The translations under genes and the position numbers were made by a program. A stretch of 64,000 bases of DNA from a virus. This document shows, one piece after another, positions 1 through 7,061 of this stretch. How positions within the stretch are numbered: the stretch's first letter is position 1; every line of letters begins with the position of its first letter. The notes under the pieces are model-generated. The model was not told where the DNA came from. It saw nothing but the letters and a program-made list of their open reading frames with translations, and ran no database searches. Location: IMG/VR virus record IMGVR_UViG_3300044615_000409, positions 1-64,000 of that record, one strand, 5' to 3'.

Positions 1-385
1 CCGCCATAGTGCTTAATTCTAACAGTTTATTAGTGCCTTGATAAGCGTCCTGTAATGTGCTATCTACGCGGGTCCTATATATTTGCTTTCTTGGACCTCT
101 AGGACCATTATGCTGACCTTGGAACATCTGTCCAAATATGTCATTTAAATCAAAACCTTGTGTATGGAAATTAAAGCCTCCCGGGAATCCTTGCGGCTGA
201 GGATTATCGTATTGTGCTTTTTTATCTGTGTCGCTGAGTATGCTATACGCTTCTTGTATATCTTGGAACTTAGCCTTGTCTCCGCCCTTGTCAGGGTGAT
301 GCTGACTTGCTAATTTTCTATATGCTTTTTTGATTTCATCAGGAGTAGCATTTTTGCTGACGCCCAATGTCGCGTAATGGTCCAT
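1..385 (-). CDS. dnaJ: DnaJ-like J-domain co-chaperone (partial, runs off left edge)
   Basis: Translating the minus strand from the ATG at 385 gives MDHYATLGVSKNATPDEIKK and then the invariant J-domain HPD at about residues 30-32, followed by a Gly/Phe-rich stretch (PGGFNF...) as in type I/II DnaJ proteins. J-domain proteins stimulate the ATPase of DnaK (Hsp70); in a phage this probably recruits host DnaK for virion or replisome assembly. The C-terminal substrate-binding part lies outside the window. A sigma70-like promoter sits directly upstream with its -10 box only 5 nt from the ATG, and no Shine-Dalgarno sequence is visible. The J-domain assignment is secure; full length is unknown. Confidence 0.9.
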   Translation of the reverse strand, partial: MDHYATLGVSKNATPDEIKKAYRKLASQHHPDKGGDKAKFQDIQEAYSILSDTDKKAQYDNPQPQGFPGGFNFHTQGFDLNDIFGQMFQGQHNGPRGPRKQIYRTRVDSTLQDAYQGTNKLLELSTMA

Positions 386-390
386 GCATT

Positions 391-419
391 ATTGTATAAA
401 AAACAAATGATATTGTCAA
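391..419 (-). promoter_or_regulatory. sigma70-like promoter for the DnaJ gene
   Basis: On the minus strand TTGACA (414-419), a 17-nt spacer and TACAAT (391-396). The predicted start point falls at or next to the ATG at 385, so the transcript would be leaderless. The -35 box overlaps the stop codon of the preceding gene. Confidence 0.75.
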
Positions 420-688
420 GCTATATGATCATTTTCTGTCTTGCTAGTGATCGACCATTTACCTGCGAATTTTTCTAATCCAGTAAAACCCAATCCTGCA
501 ATAACGATCCACATCATGCTATCAAAAATACCTTGTGTGACATTGTAATCACTAAACAAGTCTACGAAAAAGGCTACTACACAACATATGAAAGCCAAAA
601 GTGCTATCACTCTTTTGCTTGATAATGCAGAGTCATCGTGACTGTCTGCTAACATGCTTTTTAGATTAGATAGAACTGTTTCCCACAT
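416..688 (-). CDS. Small two-TM membrane protein, holin-like
   Basis: A 90-residue protein with a short charged N-terminus, two hydrophobic segments (about residues 26-46, VIALLAFICCVVAFFVDL, and 58-74, MMWIVIAGLGFTGLEKF) and a polar tail. Size and topology fit a class II holin, which would permeabilise the inner membrane for lysis, but no endolysin is adjacent and the sequence alone cannot prove this. It lies 1 nt from the next upstream gene in a tight minus-strand series. Alternative: a generic phage inner-membrane protein. Confidence 0.5.
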   Translation of the reverse strand: MWETVLSNLKSMLADSHDDSALSSKRVIALLAFICCVVAFFVDLFSDYNVTQGIFDSMMWIVIAGLGFTGLEKFAGKWSITSKTENDHIA

Positions 689-689
689 C

Positions 690-1226
690 TTATAGTCCTG
701 CTTTGCTAATGAATTTTCTTATCTCTTCATCAACATCGTATATCTTTTTGCGCCCAATACCTGCTATTTGACGCATCTCGTTTAACTCTTCTTCGTCATC
801 TTCTAATTTTTTATAATCATTGGGAGATAATACCATGACTTGTTTCAACATATTGACATCGGCATCATAATCTTCATCTTTGATAGTGACTGTATAATCT
901 TTGGCTTTGATATCAGTCAACGTATCCAAGTCTTCTAGTATCTGTATGATTTTTTCAGGGATATTTGATCTACGTTTCATCTCAACGAATACTAACCATT
1001 TGCCTGGTTCGATCTCTCCGTCGCTAACGCTAGCATCTAATATATAATCATATCCAATCTCAAGCCACGCTACCAAGTCTTCTGCTGATAACTTGCTATT
1101 GGTCTTGAATGTGAGTGTCACGATATCACTATCTTTACCCATCTTAGCCGCATATTCATCGACTGTGATCTTAGGGTCAATTTGACCCTTCATGTCGTGA
1201 TAATCTAAACCTTCATTTAATCTCAT
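690..1226 (-). CDS. Conserved phage protein, candidate head-associated (MRLNE N-terminus)
   Basis: A 178-residue acidic protein with no recognised domain. The N-terminus MRLNEGLDYH carries an L-N-E tripeptide at residues 3-5, the kind of [LI]-x-E site cut by the T4 prohead protease gp21; three other proteins in this window (46030, 46370, 49722) begin in the same way. A second L-N-E occurs near the C-terminus before a basic segment (IGRKK). The middle looks like alternating beta strands and helices. It is followed by the holin-like gene and preceded by another hypothetical, all co-oriented. Function unknown; head association is an inference from the N-terminus. Confidence 0.6.
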   Translation of the reverse strand: MRLNEGLDYHDMKGQIDPKITVDEYAAKMGKDSDIVTLTFKTNSKLSAEDLVAWLEIGYDYILDASVSDGEIEPGKWLVFVEMKRRSNIPEKIIQILEDLDTLTDIKAKDYTVTIKDEDYDADVNMLKQVMVLSPNDYKKLEDDEEELNEMRQIAGIGRKKIYDVDEEIRKFISKAGL

Positions 1227-1235
1227 AGTTTTGCC

Positions 1236-1814
1236 TTACACAGTAGTCTGGGCTATCTGCATATCTTGTTGTTCTGTTTCTTCTTCACCGCCTACACCTT
1301 GCTTATCTAAGTCTTCTGAATAAGCATCGTCTAGTTCATCTAGGTCAATAGTGTTACCTGCAAGATCCACTGATCCTTCTTTGATGTCATCCATTAGGTC
1401 ATTAGGAATAGTGATCTTTACTAGCCATACTTTACGCTTTGCACCTTTTGGGTAATTAGTGCCGGGCACCAGATCATCATAATTTTTAACTTCTACTGGG
1501 ACTTCGATCTCTGTCTTTGTCCATTTTACGTCACATCCTACAGCAAGCATTCTTTTGACTGCTCTTGGATCCGGCATGAGTTTATAGGGCCACATGAACA
1601 TGCAACTAGTAGAATAACGCCCAACATCAGGGCCTTGTACTAATTCACCTATCTCCCAATTTTTGAAAGCATAGATGTCTAATTCGTCTATCACACGTTC
1701 GAAATCTAAAACCATGGACATAGAACCATCGCTAGTCATGATACCTTTTACGGTACTAACTATGCTGACGAAATCTACGTCATTAAACCAATTATCTGCA
1801 ACTTTATGGGTCAT
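1236..1814 (-). CDS. Conserved hypothetical protein with late-type promoter
   Basis: A 192-residue protein without a recognised domain. The C-terminal 50 residues are strongly acidic (DLDELDDAYSEDLDKQ...EEETEQQ) and probably disordered. The body contains a Trp/Pro/Cys-rich segment (SCMFMWPYKLMPDPRAV) and a KKVWLVKITIPNDL-type strand. It is the first gene of a leftward operon with 690-1226. The ATG at 1814 is only 4 nt from a GATAAATA late box, suggesting late, leaderless expression and so a virion or assembly role. Confidence 0.6.
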   Translation of the reverse strand: MTHKVADNWFNDVDFVSIVSTVKGIMTSDGSMSMVLDFERVIDELDIYAFKNWEIGELVQGPDVGRYSTSCMFMWPYKLMPDPRAVKRMLAVGCDVKWTKTEIEVPVEVKNYDDLVPGTNYPKGAKRKVWLVKITIPNDLMDDIKEGSVDLAGNTIDLDELDDAYSEDLDKQGVGGEEETEQQDMQIAQTTV

Positions 1815-1818
1815 ATTG

Positions 1819-1826
1819 TATTTATC
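1819..1826 (-). promoter_or_regulatory. T4-type late promoter box, 4 nt from start codon
   Basis: Minus-strand GATAAATA, close to the T4 late consensus TATAAATA, 4 nt before the ATG at 1814. A second GATAAATA lies at 1875-1882 in the same divergent intergenic region. Confidence 0.65.
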
Positions 1827-1940
1827 ACTAGAAAGGATATACCTGAGTATTTGAACGTTCAGGGTACAGTGATATATTTATCATAAAATCATAGTCAAAC
1901 AGATAGCAATTAATACACGAAATAGATCCTTAAATACTTC

Positions 1941-1965
1941 AGAGATAGCGATACAAGTTATCTCT
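1941..1965 (+). other. Inverted repeat in the PhoH leader
   Basis: AGAGATA (1941-1947) and TATCTCT (1959-1965) form a 7-bp stem with an 11-nt loop, about 30 nt upstream of the PhoH start. It is a weak possible leader hairpin; no known riboswitch or operator was recognised. Confidence 0.35.
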
Positions 1966-1997
1966 ATCTCTACAATCAACATACAGGAGATTTACGC

Positions 1998-2756
1998 TTG
2001 AGCAAGAGAAAAACCGGCGCTTTAAGAAAAGAACAAAACCAGCATATGAGAAATTATCAAAAAAACTTCCATGTCGCAGAAACTATAGATTTCAAAGAGG
2101 AGTATAAGCGACAGCGAAAACAGATCGAACTGCTACCGCAGTCAGTCAATCAAGAAAAATATATCCTATCACTAATCGACAGAGACTTAGACATCGTAGT
2201 TGTATCCGGTCCGGCTGGCACTGGAAAAACATACTTGGCGATGCTAGCCGCGATCAAGTCCCTAAGAAACGGAGACTGCGATAAGATCATATTGACTAGA
2301 CCTGCGGTGGCGGTCGATGACGAGAAGCATGGTTTCTTGCCCGGAGACTTAAACAGCAAGATGGAACCCTGGGTACGTCCATTGCTAGATGTATTGAAAG
2401 AATACTATAGCATGAAAGAACTGATCCACATGTTAAATGAGCAAATCATTGAGATAACTCCACTGGCATTCTGCCGTGGTCGAAACTTTAAGAACAGTTG
2501 GGTCATACTTGATGAAGCACAAAATGCTACACCAAGTCAATTAAAAATGTTGATGACACGCATCTGTGAAGGAAGCAAAATAGTCATCACAGGCGACATC
2601 GAACAGACAGACAGACGAACCGCTGACAACGGTTTACTTGATCTGACAAGTAAACTTCAACAGACTCCTGTTGCTGGTATCGGTGTGTGTGAGTTTGAAA
2701 CAAGAGATATAAGGAGACATAAGATTATAGAGCATATACTTAAACTCTACAACTAA
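1998..2756 (+). CDS. phoH: PhoH-like P-loop ATPase
   Basis: A 252-residue protein of the PhoH family: Walker A GPAGTGKT at residues 71-78, the family motif RPAVAVDDEKHGFLPGDL at about 101-118, Walker B VILDEAQN at 169-176, and the sensor segment VITGDIEQTDR. PhoH proteins are ATPases linked to RNA metabolism and phosphate stress; the gene is very common in aquatic phages, with unclear function. The reading frame opens with TTG at 1998 preceded by AGGAG (1985-1989), and no in-frame ATG lies upstream of residue 17. It is a lone plus-strand gene flanked by minus-strand operons, ending at a bidirectional terminator. Confidence 0.95.
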   Translation: MSKRKTGALRKEQNQHMRNYQKNFHVAETIDFKEEYKRQRKQIELLPQSVNQEKYILSLIDRDLDIVVVSGPAGTGKTYLAMLAAIKSLRNGDCDKIILTRPAVAVDDEKHGFLPGDLNSKMEPWVRPLLDVLKEYYSMKELIHMLNEQIIEITPLAFCRGRNFKNSWVILDEAQNATPSQLKMLMTRICEGSKIVITGDIEQTDRRTADNGLLDLTSKLQQTPVAGIGVCEFETRDIRRHKIIEHILKLYN

Positions 2757-2760
2757 AAAA

Positions 2761-2785
2761 AAACGGGGAATTTATTTCCCCGTTT
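2761..2785. terminator. Bidirectional intrinsic terminator
   Basis: AAACGGGGAA and its complement TTCCCCGTTT form a 10-bp stem around a 5-nt loop, flanked by an A-run (plus side) and a T-rich run. It ends phoH from the left and the minus-strand gene from the right; the stop codon of the minus gene (2772-2774) lies in the loop. Confidence 0.85.
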
Positions 2786-3050
2786 CTCTTCTTTTTGCTA
2801 ATTCAGGCCCTTCTTTTTCAAGTTGGCTTATTGCTTGAGGATATACCTTCTTATAATATTCATGCAGTTGATCGAAGGTCCTATCTAATCTATTTCCTTC
2901 TACTACACATTTTTCTACTTTACGCAATCCATAATCTAATATGATATTGCTAGTAGATGCATCACTGGTACGCACACGCTTGACGAACCTTGCTTGTTCA
3001 TCAATCTGTCCACCTGGTTTACGATAAAAACTAATCAATAGATAACGCAT
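2772..3050 (-). CDS. Conserved hypothetical protein
   Basis: A 92-residue protein using the ATG at 3050 (MRYLLISFYRKPGG), which sits 1 nt past the stop of the upstream gene; an earlier in-frame start at 3065 would overlap that gene and is less likely. The pattern (strand, Lys/Arg-rich turn, strand IILDYGLRKVEKCVVEG, then a helix with EYYKKVYPQAISQLEKE) suggests a small alpha/beta protein. It is known to me only as the kind of small conserved gene found in T4-like aquatic phages; no function can be given. Its 3' end is inside the bidirectional terminator. Confidence 0.6.
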   Translation of the reverse strand: MRYLLISFYRKPGGQIDEQARFVKRVRTSDASTSNIILDYGLRKVEKCVVEGNRLDRTFDQLHEYYKKVYPQAISQLEKEGPELAKRRETGK

Positions 3051-3051
3051 G

Positions 3052-3432
3052 TTACTGCTTATCAAAAGTCAAATCGATAGTGCCGCCTTGCTCAAATTGA
3101 TTCCAAGCAAGTAATTCTTTACCACCATTAGTAGTCTGTACAAAGATATTATAATCAGCATTTGCAGTCATCTTGATAGTTTGTGCATTTGGATCCATCC
3201 AACCACGATCTACCCATACGCCGGCAGTAGGTCCAAAACTACATGATCCTTGCATGAACCAAACGTTTGGTTGCTGCCAGAACTTTAATGCATTAGTGTT
3301 GTTAGGATCACTGGTAGTATTTGACCAACTCTGTCCAGGACTGATTGTAGTCAAATCTCCTGTGGTATTGTGTGTTACCGTGATATTATAATCAGTATTA
3401 TTGTGAATAGTTAATGTTGCTTGCCAACTCAT
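3052..3432 (-). CDS. Small secreted-like beta protein, weakly aegerolysin-like
   Basis: A 126-residue, Asn/Thr/Trp-rich protein predicted to be all-beta. It starts MSWQATLTIHNNTDYNITVTH and has an IxPGQSW turn near residue 33, a pattern reminiscent of aegerolysin and ET79-type insecticidal proteins (N-terminal strand, NNT, IPAG turn, W). The match is by pattern only and no catalytic residues are evident. No signal peptide is present. A GTAAATA late-like box lies 17 nt upstream with an AGGAG-type ribosome site between (minus-strand GAGGAG). Likely a virion-associated or late accessory protein; function unknown. Confidence 0.5.
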   Translation of the reverse strand: MSWQATLTIHNNTDYNITVTHNTTGDLTTISPGQSWSNTTSDPNNTNALKFWQQPNVWFMQGSCSFGPTAGVWVDRGWMDPNAQTIKMTANADYNIFVQTTNGGKELLAWNQFEQGGTIDLTFDKQ

Positions 3433-3449
3433 GTGAATCTCCTCTGCTC

Positions 3450-3456
3450 TATTTAC
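3450..3456 (-). promoter_or_regulatory. Late-promoter-like box
   Basis: Minus-strand GTAAATA (AGTAAATA with the preceding base), 17 nt before the ATG at 3432; an imperfect match to TATAAATA. Confidence 0.4.
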
Positions 3457-3460
3457 TAGA

Positions 3461-4384
3461 TCAAGAAGTCAATTCAATTAATGTTGCAGCCAAACTGATC
3501 TCGGGGATACCAACAAGCGGCAAGTTCGCAAGACCATTACGAATATGAATGATTGCAGTATCACGCGCCGGATTAGTTTTGCCCCACAAGTCAAGATTGT
3601 CATACATCCATTTATAGATGTCTTCAATTCTTGTAGGATACAGACCTATGTATTCCATCAATGTCTGACGACCTTCTTGCACCTTACCATCTTTGAACAA
3701 CGCTACTGCTTTGAGTAGCAATTCGTCTTCGTTGGTTGCCTCATTGCTAGGACGTGTCAGGCTACCTGTTATGCTATTAGCCTGTAACTGATTCAAACAT
3801 TTACGTAGATCGGGATAAGTTGCACGAATATATAGATCCAACACTTCAAGGTCGAATTCAACGTTCTCAGTAACTAACACCGTCGCGGCTCTTGCTGTGA
3901 ATTCAGTCATATCGGTCTTAGCGATATGAAACTCATGGCAACGACTCTTTAGTGCAGGAATGATCTTGTGTCTATAGTTACAAGTCAGGATATAGCGCAC
4001 AGTCATGTGATACGCTTCCATATCATTTCTCAAGGCGGCTTGCGCCGGGGGTGTGAGATAGTCCGCTTCGTCTAACAGCACTACCTTGAACTTGCCAAAA
4101 GGCATAGTCTGCACAAAACTGTTGATCTTCTCACGTAGCATATCGATACCATTCTCACGGCTTGCGTTTATCTCAAGCACATCAAAATCTTCGACACCCA
4201 GTTCGTTGATCAATACTTTAGCAAGAGTGGTCTTGCCTGTACCTGGCTCACCACTCAATAGCAAATGCGGGATGCTTTCTTCTTTGATCCAATGTTTTAC
4301 TGTTTGTTTCTGTTGTTCATCAACAAAAACATATTCTTCGACCTTGCTAGGTCTATATTTTTCTACCCAGAGATTATTTTTCAT
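3461..4384 (-). CDS. 44: Sliding-clamp loader large subunit (T4 gp44-like)
   Basis: A 307-residue AAA+ ATPase of the RFC/gp44 type. It shows the RFC box near the N-terminus (WVEKYRPSKVEEYVF, residues 6-20), Walker A GEPGTGKT at 45-52, Walker B VVLLDEADYL at 101-110, and the sensor/arginine-finger motif ALKSRCHEF at about 144-152. gp44 tetramers with gp62 load the gp45 clamp on primer-template DNA for the phage polymerase. T4 gp44 is 319 residues, so this is complete. The ATG at 4384 overlaps the stop of the upstream BI-1 gene (ATGA), so the two are translationally coupled. In T4, gene 62 follows gene 44; here the probable gp62 is 55 kb away. Confidence 0.95.
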   Translation of the reverse strand: MKNNLWVEKYRPSKVEEYVFVDEQQKQTVKHWIKEESIPHLLLSGEPGTGKTTLAKVLINELGVEDFDVLEINASRENGIDMLREKINSFVQTMPFGKFKVVLLDEADYLTPPAQAALRNDMEAYHMTVRYILTCNYRHKIIPALKSRCHEFHIAKTDMTEFTARAATVLVTENVEFDLEVLDLYIRATYPDLRKCLNQLQANSITGSLTRPSNEATNEDELLLKAVALFKDGKVQEGRQTLMEYIGLYPTRIEDIYKWMYDNLDLWGKTNPARDTAIIHIRNGLANLPLVGIPEISLAATLIELTS

Positions 4385-5064
4385 TCTTTCCTATCACCAA
4401 AAAGTTGCAGTAACGATAAGAATATATTAATAAAATTCAAGTACAATGTCAATGCACCTTGGACTTCCTCGACATGATCACTAGTACTACGGGTAACAAT
4501 CTCACGAATCTGCTGTGTATCGTATGCTGTCAACCCAAGAAAAATAATAATGGCCAAAGCACTAATAACCATAGCAAATAAACTACTACCGATAAAGATA
4601 TTAACAATACTGGCAATAATAATGGCAATGAGGCCCACAAACATAAACCTACCAACACTATCAAGATTGTTTTTAGTAAAGTACCCATAAAAACTCATTA
4701 CTCCGAATAAAATGGCTGCTCCCATAAATGCACTAACTATACTGCCCATCTGAAATACAGCAAAGATAGTTGCGAAACTCAGTCCCATCAATGCCGCGAA
4801 TCCATGTAGAAGCAATAGGGCAATGTTTCTATCTGGTCTAGCGTTCAATGCTAACGTTACACCAAAAACTGCCGCTAATGGAGCAAAGATCACGATCCAC
4901 TTAGTGAATCCTGTGAAAAAGAATTGTAGTAGTTCCGGGCTAGTGCCTACAAGATAACTTACGATCATCGATGTGATGACTGCTAGGCTCATGTTTTGAT
5001 AAACTTTGGCCATAGCAAGATTGATTTCACTTGCTGATTTATATGGATGTGAGATTGTGTACAT
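4381..5064 (-). CDS. Bax inhibitor-1 / YccA-family membrane protein
   Basis: A 227-residue protein with about seven hydrophobic helices. The C-terminal signature GLTAYDTQQIREIV (about residues 192-205) is diagnostic of the BI-1/TMBIM family (E. coli YccA, YbhL). Bacterial members are inner-membrane proteins; YccA inhibits the FtsH protease and B. subtilis YetJ is a pH-sensitive calcium leak channel. The phage protein may protect newly made phage proteins from FtsH or alter membrane physiology; this is inference. It sits between a GroES-like gene and gp44, coupled to the latter by an ATGA overlap, so it belongs to the replication and chaperone operon rather than a lysis cassette. Confidence 0.88.
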   Translation of the reverse strand: MYTISHPYKSASEINLAMAKVYQNMSLAVITSMIVSYLVGTSPELLQFFFTGFTKWIVIFAPLAAVFGVTLALNARPDRNIALLLLHGFAALMGLSFATIFAVFQMGSIVSAFMGAAILFGVMSFYGYFTKNNLDSVGRFMFVGLIAIIIASIVNIFIGSSLFAMVISALAIIIFLGLTAYDTQQIREIVTRSTSDHVEEVQGALTLYLNFINIFLSLLQLFGDRKE

Positions 5065-5067
5065 GAT

Positions 5068-5421
5068 TTACTCCTTATCACTCATTGTATAATCGTCTAC
5101 TGGCTCATCACTTACCAGTAAGACATCGTTTGGATCGACTTTGCGGATTATTTGTTCTCCGTCATTGTCTTCGATTTTGATGCCCCTAGTCCATCTACCA
5201 TGGGCTATCATGATATACTGCCCTACCTTTACATCTTTCTGCTCAGGACCCACTGCATACACCTTACCCCAACGAGGTCTGATACCGGCGCTCTTTGTGT
5301 CATCGTTGCGGAGTACAATACCTCCTGCACTGATTCGCTCACCGAAATACATTTCTGATACTATGATAGTATCGTTCAGTGGAACTAACTTAGAGACCTT
5401 ATAAGGGTTGATGTTTGCCAT
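5068..5421 (-). CDS. GroES / gp31-like co-chaperonin
   Basis: A 117-residue protein with the Cpn10 layout: N-terminal strand VPLNDTIIVSEMYFGE, mobile loop ERISAGGIVLRND (about residues 27-39), the GKVYAVGPEQKDVKVGQYIMI segment (GroES GkVvAvGpG...vkvGDxVlf) and a C-terminal strand DVLLVSDEPV. GroES caps GroEL; T4 replaces it with gp31 to fold the capsid protein gp23. This protein probably does the same with the host GroEL. It has about 20 extra residues after the Cpn10 core. It lies between BI-1 and a small hypothetical gene. Confidence 0.88.
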   Translation of the reverse strand: MANINPYKVSKLVPLNDTIIVSEMYFGERISAGGIVLRNDDTKSAGIRPRWGKVYAVGPEQKDVKVGQYIMIAHGRWTRGIKIEDNDGEQIIRKVDPNDVLLVSDEPVDDYTMSDKE

Positions 5422-5423
5422 TG

Positions 5424-5747
5424 TTACTTACTCTCCTGTGCTTTGATGTTTTCTACTTCAATATCATCGTCTAATGATGTTTCTAAATCCAACTCATCTT
5501 TAGTGAGTTGTTGCTTAGGTTGCTGTGTCTTAGTAGTCTTGACCGGTTGTGCTGATTTATTGCCAACTGTCTTTTGGTATTTTTCCCCGACTTTCTGTGT
5601 TACAGGAACAACTACTTTACCGCTGCCGTCAATAGTGTCACCTCGGGCATTCACTTTCATGTTACCTACGGCGCGCACTCGCTCATTTTTGGCTGCTAAT
5701 GCTGCCATATCAATAATTTTACCCTGTGCTGTTCTATGCTGTTTCAT
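5424..5747 (-). CDS. Conserved hypothetical, basic N-terminus and acidic tail
   Basis: A 107-residue low-complexity protein: a basic N-terminal half (KQHRTAQGKIIDMAALAAKNERVRAVGNMKVNARGD), a Thr/Gln/Lys linker and an acidic tail (DELDLETSLDDDIEVENIKAQ). No domain is recognised. It precedes GroES by 2 nt, follows the DnaE-like fragment gene and has its own ATG. The bipolar charge suggests a nucleic-acid or scaffold partner, but nothing firmer. Confidence 0.6.
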   Translation of the reverse strand: MKQHRTAQGKIIDMAALAAKNERVRAVGNMKVNARGDTIDGSGKVVVPVTQKVGEKYQKTVGNKSAQPVKTTKTQQPKQQLTKDELDLETSLDDDIEVENIKAQESK

Positions 5748-5756
5748 GATTTACCC

Positions 5757-6314
5757 TCATTTTAAAAATTCTTCGATATCAAGATCGTAGTACAGACTAT
5801 TTATTTTGTGGATTCCTATCAAATACAAAACAAAACTAGACACACTGGATCCACGACCCACTCCCCAAACTACATTGTTTTCGCGCATAGTGTCTACTAG
5901 ATATTTAAGGTATCGTAATAGATCAAACATGTCACGCTCTTGGAACAATAATAGTTCCATACCTGCGCGTTGCAGTTCTTCATCATTACTGCATTGTTCC
6001 AATATAAACTGTGCTATGTCTAGTTGTTTATATTGTTCCGGCATGTGCCAATTGTTTTGATTTTTTGTATCGAACTCTACGACCGAGACCTTAGGATCAA
6101 CATAATGTATAAATTGTGGTACTTCTACTAAATCTAAAACTTCAGGAAACAGTACTTCCGATTCCAATAAAACTCTATATAACTTTTTTTCGGGATCTTT
6201 CAGGTAAAGGTCGCAGAGATCATTCTCATCGTATATCAATTGACCATAGACATCTTTGCGCATCTTATAATGATACGCTATTTTCCCGTCCAAGTCAACT
6301 CTAACTCTGCCCAA
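5757..6314 (-). CDS. DnaE-like fragment A: GRGS motif of C-family DNA polymerase, no catalytic Asp
   Basis: A 185-residue protein whose C-terminal third matches the palm entry of bacterial DNA polymerase III alpha. ERDMFDLLRYLKYLVDTMREN (about residues 126-146) aligns with the DnaE helix before GPGRGSAAGSLVAY, and residues 151-168 read GVGRGSSVSSFVLYLIGI, followed by a stretch matching ITDIDPLRYDLLFERFLNP. The protein stops at FLK, just before the PDxDxDF catalytic aspartates expected next. The N-terminal half has no recognisable PHP domain. Its ATG overlaps the end of the upstream gene by 37 nt. The missing catalytic motif occurs in fragment B at 55356-55940. It may be an active split subunit, a host-polymerase mimic or a repurposed relic. 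Confidence 0.75.
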   Translation of the reverse strand: MGRVRVDLDGKIAYHYKMRKDVYGQLIYDENDLCDLYLKDPEKKLYRVLLESEVLFPEVLDLVEVPQFIHYVDPKVSVVEFDTKNQNNWHMPEQYKQLDIAQFILEQCSNDEELQRAGMELLLFQERDMFDLLRYLKYLVDTMRENNVVWGVGRGSSVSSFVLYLIGIHKINSLYYDLDIEEFLK

Positions 6315-6823
6315 TCATCAGATTTATGGTCAAATAAATTAACGATCTTATCCTTTTTGTTTTTTTGTATTTGCACACACATAGTGGGTGTATTCCACCA
6401 GTGATTACCGCTAAATTCTGCTTCTGCGGTTTCATTTGATAATTCAAACTTGATGAGATTGCTTAGTTTGCTACCAAAAACGATATCAGTCATAATGATT
6501 CTCTCTTCCATGATAGCGTTGCATTTATTCATCAATATCAAACCTACGATTTGATCGTATGGTTCTTCAGGTACTAGGCAAACCTTCATACCCGCTTTGT
6601 TATATTTGTCTATAGCATCTTTCTCTTTGTCACAGACGAATATACAATCTTCAATAACACTACCTATAAAATGAGTTATTCTTTCTACTGCTATATTTTG
6701 ATCGTTAGCGTCTAATGTATTAATAGTCATTATAGCAGTCATCTCATATAAGTTTACCATATACTTGTCGCCGAAATGCACAGCAGTCATAAACGTAAAC
6801 TCTTTTTGTATCTTACTTGACAT
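6278..6823 (-). CDS. Conserved hypothetical protein
   Basis: A 181-residue protein with no assigned domain. A segment CIFVCDKEKDAIDKYNKAGMKVCLVPEEPYDQIVGLILMNKCNAI (residues about 58-102, not shown in full alignment) reads like a Rossmann-type beta-alpha-beta unit, and the C-terminus is Trp-rich (GNHWWNTP, SDDWAELELTW). It overlaps the DnaE-like fragment gene by 37 nt and is 1 nt from the preceding small gene, so the three are probably co-transcribed and coupled. The tight coupling to fragment A makes it a candidate partner of that protein. Confidence 0.6.
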   Translation of the reverse strand: MSSKIQKEFTFMTAVHFGDKYMVNLYEMTAIMTINTLDANDQNIAVERITHFIGSVIEDCIFVCDKEKDAIDKYNKAGMKVCLVPEEPYDQIVGLILMNKCNAIMEERIIMTDIVFGSKLSNLIKFELSNETAEAEFSGNHWWNTPTMCVQIQKNKKDKIVNLFDHKSDDWAELELTWTGK

Positions 6824-6824
6824 A

Positions 6825-7058
6825 TCAACCTTCTTTAGTGATTCTCACTTGACCTTCGATATTTTGTTTCTTGATCATTTCATTGATCTTCTTTTGATAC
6901 TCAGATCGATAACTTTCAATTACCATCTTTATCTGATGTATCAATGGACCATTACCGGTTCTGTATGCGAAGGTTAACTTTTGGTGCAAACTAGAAATCG
7001 TGTCTTGCAACTGTTCTATTGTTTTATCTGAGAGATCGTTAATGAATGGGTGTTCCAT
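6825..7058 (-). CDS. Small helical conserved hypothetical
   Basis: A 77-residue, mostly helical protein (LSDKTIEQLQDTISSLHQKL then IHQIKMVIESYRSEYQKKINEMIKK) with heptad-like spacing, probably a coiled-coil hairpin. It starts at 7058, 3 nt from the stop codon of the large fibre gene. A minus-strand TATAAT 4 nt before the ATG could be a -10 box but no good -35 was found. It begins the operon running into 6278 and 5757. Confidence 0.55.
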   Translation of the reverse strand: MEHPFINDLSDKTIEQLQDTISSLHQKLTFAYRTGNGPLIHQIKMVIESYRSEYQKKINEMIKKQNIEGQVRITKEG

Positions 7059-7061
7059 ACA

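Noticed and set aside
6825-7058. Promoter with TATAAT just before the 7058 start
   Set aside because: The -10-like box is there, but no acceptable -35 with 16-18-nt spacing was found, so it was not listed.
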